34,825 nucleotides of DNA from JAPXSY01 sp034003585 (GTDB taxonomy: Bacteria > Verrucomicrobiota > Kiritimatiellia > RFP12 > UBA1067): assembly GCA_034003585.1 (NCBI GenBank), contig JAVEYH010000024.1, positions 1 to 34,825 on the forward strand, written 5' to 3'. Below the pieces are notes generated by a model. The model ran no database searches and had not been told where the DNA came from. It worked only from the letters and a program-made list of their open reading frames with translations. Within the stretch, counting starts at the first letter, position 1. Each line of letters starts with the position of its first letter. The position numbers and the translations under genes were made by a program. This document shows, piece by piece, positions 9,401 to 15,915 of the stretch.

Positions 9401-9866
9401 CGGCCAGCAAATCGGGCCGGTAGGTCATGTAGCGGTCGTAGAGCGACGCCAGCCGGCCGGCGAGCTGGTAGCGGCGCAGCGGGTCGCCGCGGGTGAAGGC
9501 GCGGACGCGCGCGAACGTTGCTTCCGGTTCGAGCTGTTCGAGCAGCGCGAACAGGCGCCACTCCACCGTGGCGGGAGCGAAAGGCAGGTCCGGTTGGGCG
9601 GGGTGGGAGGGTCGCCCCATCATCGGGTCAAACAGATCGCGATAGAGGAATGCGCCGGGATAGGGGAGGTCGAGAGGCGGGCAGAGTTTCCGCCGGGCGG
9701 CGATTTCGAGGGCGAGCCAGCGGGCCAGGCCCTGATTGGGGACCACGACGGTCTCCTGCCGCAGCGGGTCCGGCGCGGCGCCGGCCGCGGGCGGTTGGAG
9801 GATCCGGTCCGCGAGCGCCGCCGCGAGCTGGTCCAGCCGGTTGCCGTGGTACAGCGTGAAACTCAT
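6480..9866 (-). CDS. recC: Exodeoxyribonuclease V gamma subunit RecC
   Basis: RecC is the Chi-recognising scaffold subunit of RecBCD; it has helicase-like folds without ATPase motifs. The frame is open upstream to 10409, but the true start is ATG 9866: the protein then begins MSFTLYHGNRLDQLA, the family's typical beginning, and is 1128 residues long (E. coli 1122). Hallmarks include VVPNQGLARWL near residue 43, the DRRENRRIGDRQPRDEDRY segment and the following TYTGQSDQDNKPLPPSVLV. The 181 codons upstream of 9866 in this frame are only the shadow of the regulator gene. The start overlaps the regulator stop by 4 bp (ATGA), and the stop overlaps recB in the same way. The order recC-recB-recD matches enterobacteria but lacks the intervening ptrA. 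Confidence 0.94.
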   Translation of the reverse strand: MSFTLYHGNRLDQLAAALADRILQPPAAGAAPDPLRQETVVVPNQGLARWLALEIAARRKLCPPLDLPYPGAFLYRDLFDPMMGRPSHPAQPDLPFAPATVEWRLFALLEQLEPEATFARVRAFTRGDPLRRYQLAGRLASLYDRYMTYRPDLLAAWEQGNEPLAGEDAAWQAGLWRELIALDCGGVRHFSGLYRRFLDLTRCPDRPPGFLAPLLARRRIAYFGVSSLPPAHLDVLIRLARFDGFEIHFFTPNPCCEEWSDARSLKIQIRDRVTLVQTLGPRLAPAYEIRANPLLGSLGRSGREFFSLLLAYDEIRDERLFAEPDAADGTVLGTLQRGILHNVPPETRQAFNPSDRSLVIHACHAPLREVESLYDHLLALFRDEPDLAPREISVYTPDIETFAPYIEAVFGKAPPGTPGHIPYAIADKSLLHTVDECRAWLALLTAVTGRFKASEVLGLLQHAALRQRFNLEEADLPRLGSLLRAARLAWGLDAAFRERQGASPAYANTWRFALDRLLFGAAMLDPSGDAPPLKLAEGECLPLAEAEGHAALIGRLASFLDALTELHDFCLSRPARPCAAWHAGLNAALARFFTADERAPYGVLLLRQTFDQFARYIEHAGCERLAVPFAVVRAWLTAQLSGTPGSERFVTGRVTFSRFQPMRNVPARVVCLLGLSDKAFPRNAPQLSFDLMDRRENRRIGDRQPRDEDRYAFLETLLAARERLIITYTGQSDQDNKPLPPSVLVSELLDAADAAFAFPPRDGFPQTAATALTVRHPLHPFSPAYFTRAKPDPRLRVFDAAAFRVACRLAGANGNAPPQPEAQMDLPPAEPAPPGEPLQLEALIAFFLSPCKVFYTRRLNVALTERDDELPDDLETLEPDSLVQYQIRQELAEAMLRGGGGFTVSRLRDRWQTEGRLPVDADRHMTAACDQADGVIQKVNALHLGDPLDPQPFDLDLPGGLRLQGTLHALRAGNAQLFMRPAQEKAKDIVTAWLTHLAACAAGPGVTTWGVFDGTQTTVTCYQPLEPDAARRTLASLVALRAEGMTRPLCFDPAIGRKLAEGKALTENDWTGSSFQPDSGVDAYLRHAFGATLPEPDSEPLRTLERVARALFGGMTKTSEKIRRGGRP

Positions 9867-11098
9867 ACGGCGGAGCCCCGCTTTCCGCTGACCGGCTCCC
9901 GCGCCGCCTCCGGCGCGCGGTTCTGCGCGCGCAGACCCGTCATGGTGCATCCGTATGTGCGTTTGAAGAGACGGCAGAGGTGGTTCATGTTGCGGAAGCC
10001 GCAGCAACGGGCGATTTCGGAGAACGGGCTTTCGGTGGCGGTCACCATCTTGCGGACCGCCGTCATGCGCACGGTATGGATGCGCTGGTGCAGAGACTCG
10101 CCCAGCGTGGTTTTGAAGAGCCTTTCCGCCCAGCGCGGCGTCACGCCGAGATGTGCGGCCACATCCGACACGCGGATGTTCAGTCCGGCATTGATGCGGA
10201 TGAACTCGAGCGCCCGGATGACCCGTTTGTCCGTCACCCGCAGGTCTGCGGTGGAATCGCGTTCGACCAGCCGGCTGGGACCGAACCGGACGATCCGCCC
10301 CGGTTTCTCCTCCCGGCGCATCAGCAGATCCAGCAGGCGCGCGGCCTCGAAGCCCGCGCGCACGGTGTCCGCCTCGATGCTGGACAGCGGCGGGATGCAG
10401 GTTTCGCAAATCAGCTCGTCATTGTCGACCCCCAGCACAAGAGCCTCGTACGGCACGGCGATCCCGGCGACCAGGCAGGCATCCAGCACCTCCCGCCCGC
10501 GCGTGTCGTTGGCCGCGAAGAGGGCGGCCGGTTTCGGTAGACGACGCAGCCAGGCGCAGAGGCGCGGCCGTTCGCGAATCCAGTCACGCTGGTCCCCGGG
10601 CGGCAGCGGATAGAGGTGGCAGCGATGGCCCGCGGCCGCCAGACGGCCCCGGAACGCCTCGCGCCGGAGATGGGTCCAGTGTTCCTCCCGCGGATGGTCC
10701 ACAAAGGCGTAGTGGCGCGGGGAGCGGCCGAGAAAATATTCGGCGGCCAGCCGGCCGATCGCTTCGGAGTCGAGCTGGGTGCGGCTGAGGCGGGAGAGCG
10801 GGTGCGACGGCTCCAGAAACGGGCCGGGCGGGTTGAAAAGCACCGTGGGCAGGCGTGCGGCCAGAAGGGCCCCCGCGGTGGCCGGGTTCGGCACCCGCGC
10901 GATGATGCCGTCCCCTTTCCAGCGGCTGCGGTCAGGAATCTGCCCTCCGCCCCGGCCGCCCTCGATGACGGTGAGGCTCCAAGGGCCGTACACGCGCACA
11001 TAGCCGATGACCCCCTGCAGCATGGCGCGCGACACGCCGTAGGCCGACTGGACCAGCACGGCAATCTGCGGCATGTTTTTTTGGACGGCACGTCGCAT
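9863..11098 (-). CDS. XylR-like transcriptional regulator (periplasmic-binding-protein domain + AraC HTH)
   Basis: This 411-residue protein has the XylR layout (E. coli XylR 392). Residues about 10-290 form a LacI/periplasmic-binding-protein-like sensor: the start IAVLVQSAYGVSRAMLQGV, FAANDTRGREVLDAC as the effector-pocket region, and the typical LGVDNDELICE and PPLSSIEAD motifs. Residues about 293-392 form an AraC-type double helix-turn-helix (IRVSDVAAHLGVTPRWAERL and FSEIARCCGFRNMNHLCRLF). The family binds a free sugar and activates glycan-catabolism genes. The locus starting at 11345 is transcribed divergently and is the obvious target. Unusually, its stop codon overlaps the recC start by 4 bp. 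A second ATG at codon 9 (11074) is an equally possible start; neither has a good ribosome site. The effector sugar cannot be read from sequence. Confidence 0.88.
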   Translation of the reverse strand: MRRAVQKNMPQIAVLVQSAYGVSRAMLQGVIGYVRVYGPWSLTVIEGGRGGGQIPDRSRWKGDGIIARVPNPATAGALLAARLPTVLFNPPGPFLEPSHPLSRLSRTQLDSEAIGRLAAEYFLGRSPRHYAFVDHPREEHWTHLRREAFRGRLAAAGHRCHLYPLPPGDQRDWIRERPRLCAWLRRLPKPAALFAANDTRGREVLDACLVAGIAVPYEALVLGVDNDELICETCIPPLSSIEADTVRAGFEAARLLDLLMRREEKPGRIVRFGPSRLVERDSTADLRVTDKRVIRALEFIRINAGLNIRVSDVAAHLGVTPRWAERLFKTTLGESLHQRIHTVRMTAVRKMVTATESPFSEIARCCGFRNMNHLCRLFKRTYGCTMTGLRAQNRAPEAAREPVSGKRGSAV

Positions 11099-11139
11099 TG
11101 GGCAATCGTTTCCCGGAGGGAGCCTTCAGCACAGGACTA

Positions 11140-11168
11140 AAAATAACGCAACCGGTCACCGACGCCAA
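11140..11168 (-). promoter_or_regulatory. Candidate promoter for the regulator-recCBD operon
   Basis: On the minus strand, TTGGCG (11168-11163) and TATTTT (11145-11140) lie 17 bp apart, each matching four of six consensus bases, in the most A/T-rich part of the divergent spacer. Transcription would start near 11133, giving a leader of about 35 nt. Sequence pattern only. Confidence 0.35.
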
Positions 11169-11224
11169 TCAAAATCCGAAACGCGCGGTTCCGAAAATAT
11201 CAAATCGAGTTCCCGTAAAGATGA

Positions 11225-11253
11225 TTGCGGAAAGGACGGCGCAGGCGTATGGT
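11225..11253 (+). promoter_or_regulatory. Weak candidate promoter for the exported gene cluster
   Basis: TTGCGG (11225-11230) and TATGGT (11248-11253) are 17 bp apart and point toward the gene at 11345. The match is weak, as would be expected of an activator-dependent promoter next to an AraC-type regulator, but chance cannot be excluded. Confidence 0.22.
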
Positions 11254-11282
11254 AACCAATGACGATCGGTACAGGTTGCGGG

Positions 11283-11300
11283 CAGCGGAGCACTCCGCTG
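11283..11300. promoter_or_regulatory. Perfect 8+2+8 palindrome, candidate operator
   Basis: CAGCGGAG-CA-CTCCGCTG is a perfect inverted repeat with a 2-base centre. It lies in the divergent spacer between the XylR-like regulator and the exported gene cluster, 44 bp before the start codon at 11345. A 2-base loop is too tight for a stable RNA hairpin without fraying, so a dimeric protein-binding site is the better reading. AraC/XylR proteins more often bind direct repeats, so the cognate factor is unknown. Confidence 0.35.
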
Positions 11301-11331
11301 TTTCTGATGGCGGGACGTGCGGTTTGCGTGT

Positions 11332-11337
11332 AGGGAG
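11332..11337 (+). promoter_or_regulatory. Ribosome binding site fixing the start at 11345
   Basis: AGGGAG lies 7 bp before ATG 11345. It decides against the longer open frame from 11225, whose first 40 residues are Arg-rich and would precede the signal peptide. Confidence 0.7.
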
Positions 11338-11344
11338 AAGAACC

Positions 11345-13045
11345 ATGATCGGCAAAAGAGCGTGCATCACGGTTTGGGGCGTGTTGTTGTGGGGTTTCCA
11401 GGTTTGCGCGGAAACCAATTACTGGGTCGCGGTGTCCGGCACGGGGCAGTGGCATGAGGCTTCCAACTGGAGTTTGAATGCGGTGCCGGGCGAGGGGGAC
11501 ACGGCGGTCATCACGAATGCCGCCTCTTCGGGGAACGGATACACGGTGGAAGTCGATCAGGCGCCGGCGCGGGTTTGGCGGCTGACCTGCGGCGCGCCCG
11601 CGGGCCAGACGCTCACGCTGAATGTCCGGACCAACCTGGCGATGCTCAACAACAGCTCGTCGGACAGCGACTGGTCCTTCGGCCCCAAAGGGAATGTGAC
11701 GATCCATGTGTTTTCCAACGCCCTGTTCGAGGCGGTCTGCCAGATTCTCGGCGCCGGCGCGAGCAACAACTATCACATCGCCCGCGGCGGAACCCTGACG
11801 TTCGGCACGACGGTCAGCAAGCGCTTCCGGGCCTATGGCGGGCTCCACGTCCAGGGGAGCGTACTCGGCGGTCCGCGCGCGGGTGAACTGGTCTATGTCG
11901 GCCCGTCTTTCGGCGGTCCGCTTTTGCTGGACGGGGGATATCTGCGCGCCAATCAGGTGACGTGCGATCCGGTTTTCACCAACAGCCCGGTGCTGGACAT
12001 GGGCGCGTACACGCTGGCGGGGACCACCGTGTCGCTGAACGGCGGGACGGTGACCAACCGGGCCAATCAGTGGGCAAACGGAAAACTGGGGATCGGCGGA
12101 CCGGCTAGCGCCAACGCCTCCGCGTATCTGAATCTCGCGGGCGGGGGGATCTGGATGCAGCAGGGCCCGACCTACGTGTGCGAAAGACCGCGCGGGTATC
12201 TGACCGTTTCAGGAAACGCGCTCTTTTGGTCAACGAACCACGTCTGGGTCGGCTCGAACAATTCGGGAACCCAAGTCTATCTCCCCGGATATCACGGGTA
12301 TCTGACCGTGGAGGGCGGGACCTTTGCGGTGACCAATCAGACGGACAGCGCCTCCCTCTTCCTGGGGAACATCACGGACGGGTATCTGACCGCGGCGGGC
12401 GGCACGTCGGTTGTTGACCGGATTATCCTCTCCAATCCGGCGGACGCGCTGGGCGTTGACGCGGTCGGCAGCGTCACGGTGTCCGGCGGCGTGCTCACGG
12501 CACGCCATGCGTTTCTTGCCACCAACGGTCTTTTCTCCCCCATCGCGTTCCTCTCCGGGACACTGAACCTCGGTCATGCGGAGGTGGCGAACACGCGGCC
12601 GTTTCTCGCGGGCAACGGCACGGATCCGGCCGTGTTGGGATTGCTCTCCGGCGCGCACCGTTTTGCTGACGGGATCGTGGTCACGAACCACGCCGTGCTC
12701 AGCGCCGGCGGGGTCGGAAGCCGGGCCTCCGCGGAGGTGACGGGGGATCTCACGCTGGCCGAGGGCGCGGCGCTGCACTGCGATTTTCAGGATAACGCGG
12801 GGGACAGCCTTTCCTTGGCCGGCAAACTGACTTTGCCGGCACAAGCCGCAGTCACGCTGACCTCGTTGGACGGCTCCCTGCCGCAGCAGGTGGTTCTGGT
12901 GGCGGCCGAAACGCTGGACGGGACGCTGGACCTTTCGGGGTGGACGGTCGCGCCGATCGGCGAGATCGGATACCGCGCGACGGTCGAGGGGAGTTCGCTG
13001 GTGCTGGTCAAAAAACCGAAGGGGACGTTGATCGGCGTGCTGTGA
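11345..13045 (+). CDS. Secreted beta-strand-repeat (autotransporter passenger-like) surface protein
   Basis: The product has 566 residues. Residues 1-22 are a Sec signal peptide (MIGKRACITVWGVLLWGFQ, cleavage near VCA-ET). The mature N-terminus has the pattern NYWV...GQWHEASNWS...VPGEGDTAVI, the entry motif of PVC beta-helix/autotransporter-like surface proteins. The middle carries imperfect repeats built around GYLTV-S/E-GG (about residues 280-400: GYLTVSGNALF, GYLTVEGGTFA, GYLTAAGGTSV, then SVTVSGGVLTA), consistent with stacked beta-helix rungs. No catalytic motif is visible. The C-terminus (SLVLVKKPKGTLIGVL) lacks both a beta-barrel domain and a PEP-CTERM anchor, so how it is retained is unclear. 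It is the first gene after the divergent XylR-like regulator and probably a substrate-binding or structural surface protein, but the function is inferred from type and context. Confidence 0.75.
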   Translation: MIGKRACITVWGVLLWGFQVCAETNYWVAVSGTGQWHEASNWSLNAVPGEGDTAVITNAASSGNGYTVEVDQAPARVWRLTCGAPAGQTLTLNVRTNLAMLNNSSSDSDWSFGPKGNVTIHVFSNALFEAVCQILGAGASNNYHIARGGTLTFGTTVSKRFRAYGGLHVQGSVLGGPRAGELVYVGPSFGGPLLLDGGYLRANQVTCDPVFTNSPVLDMGAYTLAGTTVSLNGGTVTNRANQWANGKLGIGGPASANASAYLNLAGGGIWMQQGPTYVCERPRGYLTVSGNALFWSTNHVWVGSNNSGTQVYLPGYHGYLTVEGGTFAVTNQTDSASLFLGNITDGYLTAAGGTSVVDRIILSNPADALGVDAVGSVTVSGGVLTARHAFLATNGLFSPIAFLSGTLNLGHAEVANTRPFLAGNGTDPAVLGLLSGAHRFADGIVVTNHAVLSAGGVGSRASAEVTGDLTLAEGAALHCDFQDNAGDSLSLAGKLTLPAQAAVTLTSLDGSLPQQVVLVAAETLDGTLDLSGWTVAPIGEIGYRATVEGSSLVLVKKPKGTLIGVL

Positions 13046-13195
13046 GGGGCGTTGCGAATGGAGCGCCGGGAGGATGCGGAAACGAGGCGGCCGTGCAGCA
13101 GGGGAGAAGTCTGACGGCTGGCTTGCCACTCTGGCTGACCCCGGCTGGTATGAGAGCGCGGGGCACGATGGCGGGGAGGCGGTAGGGGAGGCGGA
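13046..13195. other. 150-bp spacer
   Basis: No gene, hairpin with U-tract or promoter is evident. It ends with two copies of GGGGAGGCGG (near 13171 and 13184); the second is the ribosome binding site of the gene at 13196. A frame beginning ATG 13074 stays open across the spacer, but its product looks random. Confidence 0.4.
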
Positions 13196-14149
13196 ATGCT
13201 GCGCAGGGATTTTTTGCGGTCGGGGGCGCTGGCGGCGGGCGGAGGGCTGATGCCGTCCGCGCGGGCGGAGGGGGGCGGCGAAGGCGCGGAAGCGTGCCTG
13301 CACTTGTTCTCGAAACCGCTCCAATGGCTGGGGGTGGAGCGGATGGCCGAGGTCGTGGCAGAGGCCGGCTACGGCGGGATCGACCTGACGGTGAGGCCGG
13401 GCGGGCATGTGGAGCCCGGGAAGGCCGGGACAGACCTCCCGCGCGCAAGGGAGGCCGCGCGCAAGCAGGGTCTCCGGGTCAGGATGATGACTACCTCTCT
13501 GACCGACCCGGAAGATCCGGCGTCAGAACGTCTGCTGAAAATCGCGGCGCAATGCGGGATCCAGACGTACCGCACGGGGTATTTGCGGTATGCCGGTGGC
13601 CGGCCGATGGGGGAGGAACTGGAGCGGATGCGGAACGTGATGGCGGCGTTTGAACGCCTCAACCGGACATGCGGAATCAGCGGCGGCTACCAGAATCACC
13701 GCGCGTGGGAGGAAGACCTGTTCGGCGGCGTGCTGTGGGATTTGCATGCCGCGCTCAAAGGGCTTGACGCGCGTTGGATCGGCAGTCAATATGACGTGCA
13801 TCATGCGGTGGCGGAAACGGGCGGGTCGTGGGTGGCGGGGATGCGGCTCATTGCGCCGCACATCACGAGCACCTGCCTCAAAGACTATGTCTGGCCGACG
13901 GCCGACAAGCGCCGGCACCAGGGGGTGTTCGCGGGGGAGGGACTGGTGCCGTGGAGCCGGTATTTCGCGCTGGTGAGGGAGCTCCGGATCGGCGGACCGG
14001 TTTCGGTTCACTGCGAGTGGGAATTGTTCACGAAAGCGGAGCAGGCGTTGGGGGAACAGGAGCGTTGCCGGATCGCGGCGCGGAAGCTGAAGCGCGACAG
14101 CGACTTTTTCCAGGCGCAGTTCGCGAAGGCCGGGCTGACGGTGGAGTGA
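13196..14149 (+). CDS. Exported sugar phosphate isomerase/epimerase-like TIM-barrel protein (AP_endonuc_2 family)
   Basis: The product has 317 residues. It starts MLRRDFLRSGALAAGGG, a Tat signal with the RRDF pair, so it is exported folded. The remainder is a xylose-isomerase-like TIM barrel. It has the early AEAGYGGIDLTV motif (strand 2), QYDVHHA with D200 and H203, TCLKDY with K229/D230, and SVHCEWEL with E274. These are the usual positions of the divalent-metal site and substrate lysine in this superfamily. The substrate is not readable. In PVC and Bacteroidota genomes such exported barrels occur beside Gfo/Idh/MocA oxidoreductases and act as isomerases or keto-sugar lyases, and here the GH109-type relative at 26375 is the possible partner (inference). 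The ribosome site GGGGAGG lies about 5 bp upstream. Confidence 0.8.
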   Translation: MLRRDFLRSGALAAGGGLMPSARAEGGGEGAEACLHLFSKPLQWLGVERMAEVVAEAGYGGIDLTVRPGGHVEPGKAGTDLPRAREAARKQGLRVRMMTTSLTDPEDPASERLLKIAAQCGIQTYRTGYLRYAGGRPMGEELERMRNVMAAFERLNRTCGISGGYQNHRAWEEDLFGGVLWDLHAALKGLDARWIGSQYDVHHAVAETGGSWVAGMRLIAPHITSTCLKDYVWPTADKRRHQGVFAGEGLVPWSRYFALVRELRIGGPVSVHCEWELFTKAEQALGEQERCRIAARKLKRDSDFFQAQFAKAGLTVE

Positions 14150-14279
14150 GCCACGGATGGTCGCGGATGAAACGCGGAGAGAAGGACGGCGGTGAAGTGA
14201 TTGGCCACGGATGAACGCGGATGAAACACGGATAGGGAAAAGATGGAACATGAGAACATCCGTGTCAATCCGTGGCTGC
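14148..14279. repeat. CCACGGAT-type intergenic repeat cluster with an inverted copy
   Basis: The spacer holds three units. Unit 1 (about 14148-14178) has a CCACGGATG core followed by CGCGGATGAAACGCGGA. Unit 2 (about 14203-14234) is CCACGGATGAACGCGGATG followed by AAACACGGAT. Unit 3 (14257-14279) is inverted and, on the minus strand, reads GCCACGGATTGACACGGATG. Units 2 and 3 can form a long stem with a loop of about 23 nt just before the ribosome site of the next gene. The core CCACGGAT-n-ACACGGAT resembles repeats I recall from Verrucomicrobia, Lentisphaerae and Planctomycetes intergenic regions. No repeat of this kind was found elsewhere in the window. Confidence 0.7.
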
Positions 14280-14282
14280 AAC

Positions 14283-14288
14283 AGGAGG
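14283..14288 (+). promoter_or_regulatory. Ribosome binding site fixing the start at 14295
   Basis: A perfect AGGAGG lies 6 bp before ATG 14295. The open frame extends 28 codons upstream to 14211, but that extension merely translates the CCACGGAT repeat and would bury the Tat signal. Confidence 0.8.
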
Positions 14289-14294
14289 GCAACC

Positions 14295-15689
14295 ATGAAG
14301 CGCAGGGATTTTCTGAAGGCGGCGGCGCTGGCGGCGGGTGCCGCGGCAACGGGCGGGTGCGCGACGGCGGCTAGGACGGGAGGGAGACGGCCGATGGGGA
14401 AGACGATCACCGTGGCGGATACGGGGTGTGAGTTCGAGCGCGAGCCGCTGCTGCGGCCGTTCGGATTCAAGGGCGGGTATCTGACGAACATCTGGCAGAG
14501 CGCGGCGATGGTGCGGAGTACAAGCGGGCAGCGCGGGATCGGCCTCTGCACGCACAGTACCTTGTGGAGCGACGCCAAAGTTTTTGCGGAAAACACGGAG
14601 GCGGGCGGGAACGCGCTGATGTTCGCCATGACCGCGTATGCGCTGCGTGTGCTGAAGGGGCGGACGTTCACCGACCCCGTGGCGCTCAACGATGACCTGT
14701 TCAGCGAGGTTTACGAGTATGGCAAAACCGTCACGCGCAACCCCCGTCTTCGGCAGACGTTCGCGCTGAACGCGCTGGTCGGCGTGGACAACGCGATCTG
14801 GCTGCTCTACGCGAAAGAAAACGGGATCACGACGTTTGACGGGCTGATCCCGGAAGCGTACCGGCCCGCGCTGTCCCATCGTCATCCCAAAGCGGCCTCC
14901 ATTCCGCTGATGGCCTATGCCATTCCGATCGGGGAGATCGAACAGGCGGTGGCGGACGGCTCGTTCTTCATGAAGATCAAAATCGGCCAGCCCGGCACGC
15001 AGGAGGAGATGCTGGCCAAGGACATGGCGCGGATCAGCGAGATCCACAAGGCCTTGGACGGCTGCCGCACGCCGTACACGAAGAGCGGGAAGCTGCCGTA
15101 TTATTTCGACGCCAACGGCCGTTATGAGAAAAAAGAAACGCTGCTGCGCCTGATCGATCATCTCAAAAAGATCGGGGCGTACGATCAGGTTGCGGTGGTG
15201 GAGGAGCCGTTTGACGAGCAGTACGAGGTCGATGTCCACGACATCCCGCTGCGGCTGGTCGCCGACGAGAGCGCGCACACGGATCGGGACGCGTTGACGC
15301 GCATCGGAATGGGGTACCGGGCCATCGCGCTGAAGGCGATCGCCAAGACGCTCAGCATGACGATGAAGATCGCACAGGCGGCGCACGGGCGGAACGTGCC
15401 GTGCTTTTGCGCGGACCTGACGGTCAACCCGATCCTGGTGGAGTGGAACAAGAACGTGGCGGCGCGGCTGGGCTCGTTCCCCGGTCTTGAGGGACTGGGC
15501 CTTGTCGAGACCAACGGGCACCAGAACTACCGGAACTGGGAGGTGATGCGCGGCTACCACCCCTATCCGGACGCGCCCTGGTCCAAAACCAGCAGCGGGG
15601 TGTTCAACCTCGACGCGGACTATTATGCCAAGAGCGGCGGGATCTTCGCGCCGCTGTCGCACTACGAGGCGATGTTCCCGGAAACGTGA
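14295..15689 (+). CDS. Exported enolase-superfamily protein (mandelate racemase/muconate lactonizing type)
   Basis: The product has 464 residues. It begins MKRRDFLKAAALAAGAAA with lipobox TGGC, a Tat signal with lipoprotein attachment, so the enzyme should be tethered outside the cytoplasm. The MR/MLE catalytic set is intact: a KIK motif (K227, K229) at the end of barrel strand 2, metal ligands D272 (YYFDANG), E303 (VVEEPF) and D324 (VADES), and K347 (AIALKAIAKT) on the opposite face. Such enzymes abstract an alpha-proton from a carboxylate, giving racemisation, epimerisation or dehydration (for example of sugar acids). Which reaction occurs here is unknown. Being exported is unusual, because most family members are cytoplasmic. 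The neighbours suggest a glycan-derived acid as substrate (inference). Confidence 0.83.
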   Translation: MKRRDFLKAAALAAGAAATGGCATAARTGGRRPMGKTITVADTGCEFEREPLLRPFGFKGGYLTNIWQSAAMVRSTSGQRGIGLCTHSTLWSDAKVFAENTEAGGNALMFAMTAYALRVLKGRTFTDPVALNDDLFSEVYEYGKTVTRNPRLRQTFALNALVGVDNAIWLLYAKENGITTFDGLIPEAYRPALSHRHPKAASIPLMAYAIPIGEIEQAVADGSFFMKIKIGQPGTQEEMLAKDMARISEIHKALDGCRTPYTKSGKLPYYFDANGRYEKKETLLRLIDHLKKIGAYDQVAVVEEPFDEQYEVDVHDIPLRLVADESAHTDRDALTRIGMGYRAIALKAIAKTLSMTMKIAQAAHGRNVPCFCADLTVNPILVEWNKNVAARLGSFPGLEGLGLVETNGHQNYRNWEVMRGYHPYPDAPWSKTSSGVFNLDADYYAKSGGIFAPLSHYEAMFPET

Positions 15690-15915
15690 GGGGAAGGCGC
15701 AGGTTCGCGACAACGCGGTAACGGATCGGGCGGCCACGCGGCGAGTGAGCGGCGGCGTCCGTGAAAAAGGGGGCGGGAGGATGCGTTTTTTTCGGATCAT
15801 CATGGATGCGGTGGCAGCCGTGTGACCTCTGCAGCCACGAGGGGGGGGCGGCCGAGCCGTTCCGGACGGACGCGTTGCCGCTGCGTTGAAGCGGGTTAAA
15901 ATCAGGGGTGTAGAG
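15690..15915. other. 226-bp spacer
   Basis: No convincing gene is present. It contains a T7 run (15784-15790), a G8 run near 15841-15848 that would be prone to length change, and the ribosome site AGGGG (15904-15908) of the next gene. No promoter stands out. Confidence 0.4.

Noticed and set aside
9867..10409. An N-terminal extension of RecC of 181 residues
   Set aside because: It lies wholly inside the regulator gene in another frame; RecC begins normally at 9866.
8010..10613. An 867-codon plus-strand open frame over recC and the regulator
   Set aside because: Antisense to two well-supported genes and spans their overlap, which a real gene would be unlikely to do.
13074..13250. A small gene in the spacer after the surface protein
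   Set aside because: Its product looks random and it overlaps the well-supported Tat signal of the gene at 13196.
14211..14294. A longer N-terminus for the enolase-family protein
   Set aside because: The 28 extra codons translate the CCACGGAT repeat, while AGGAGG and the Tat signal fix the start at 14295.
15781..15825. A 14-codon leader peptide before the creatininase gene
   Set aside because: The GGAGG abuts the ATG with no spacing, and the peptide shows no attenuation-like codon bias or following hairpin.
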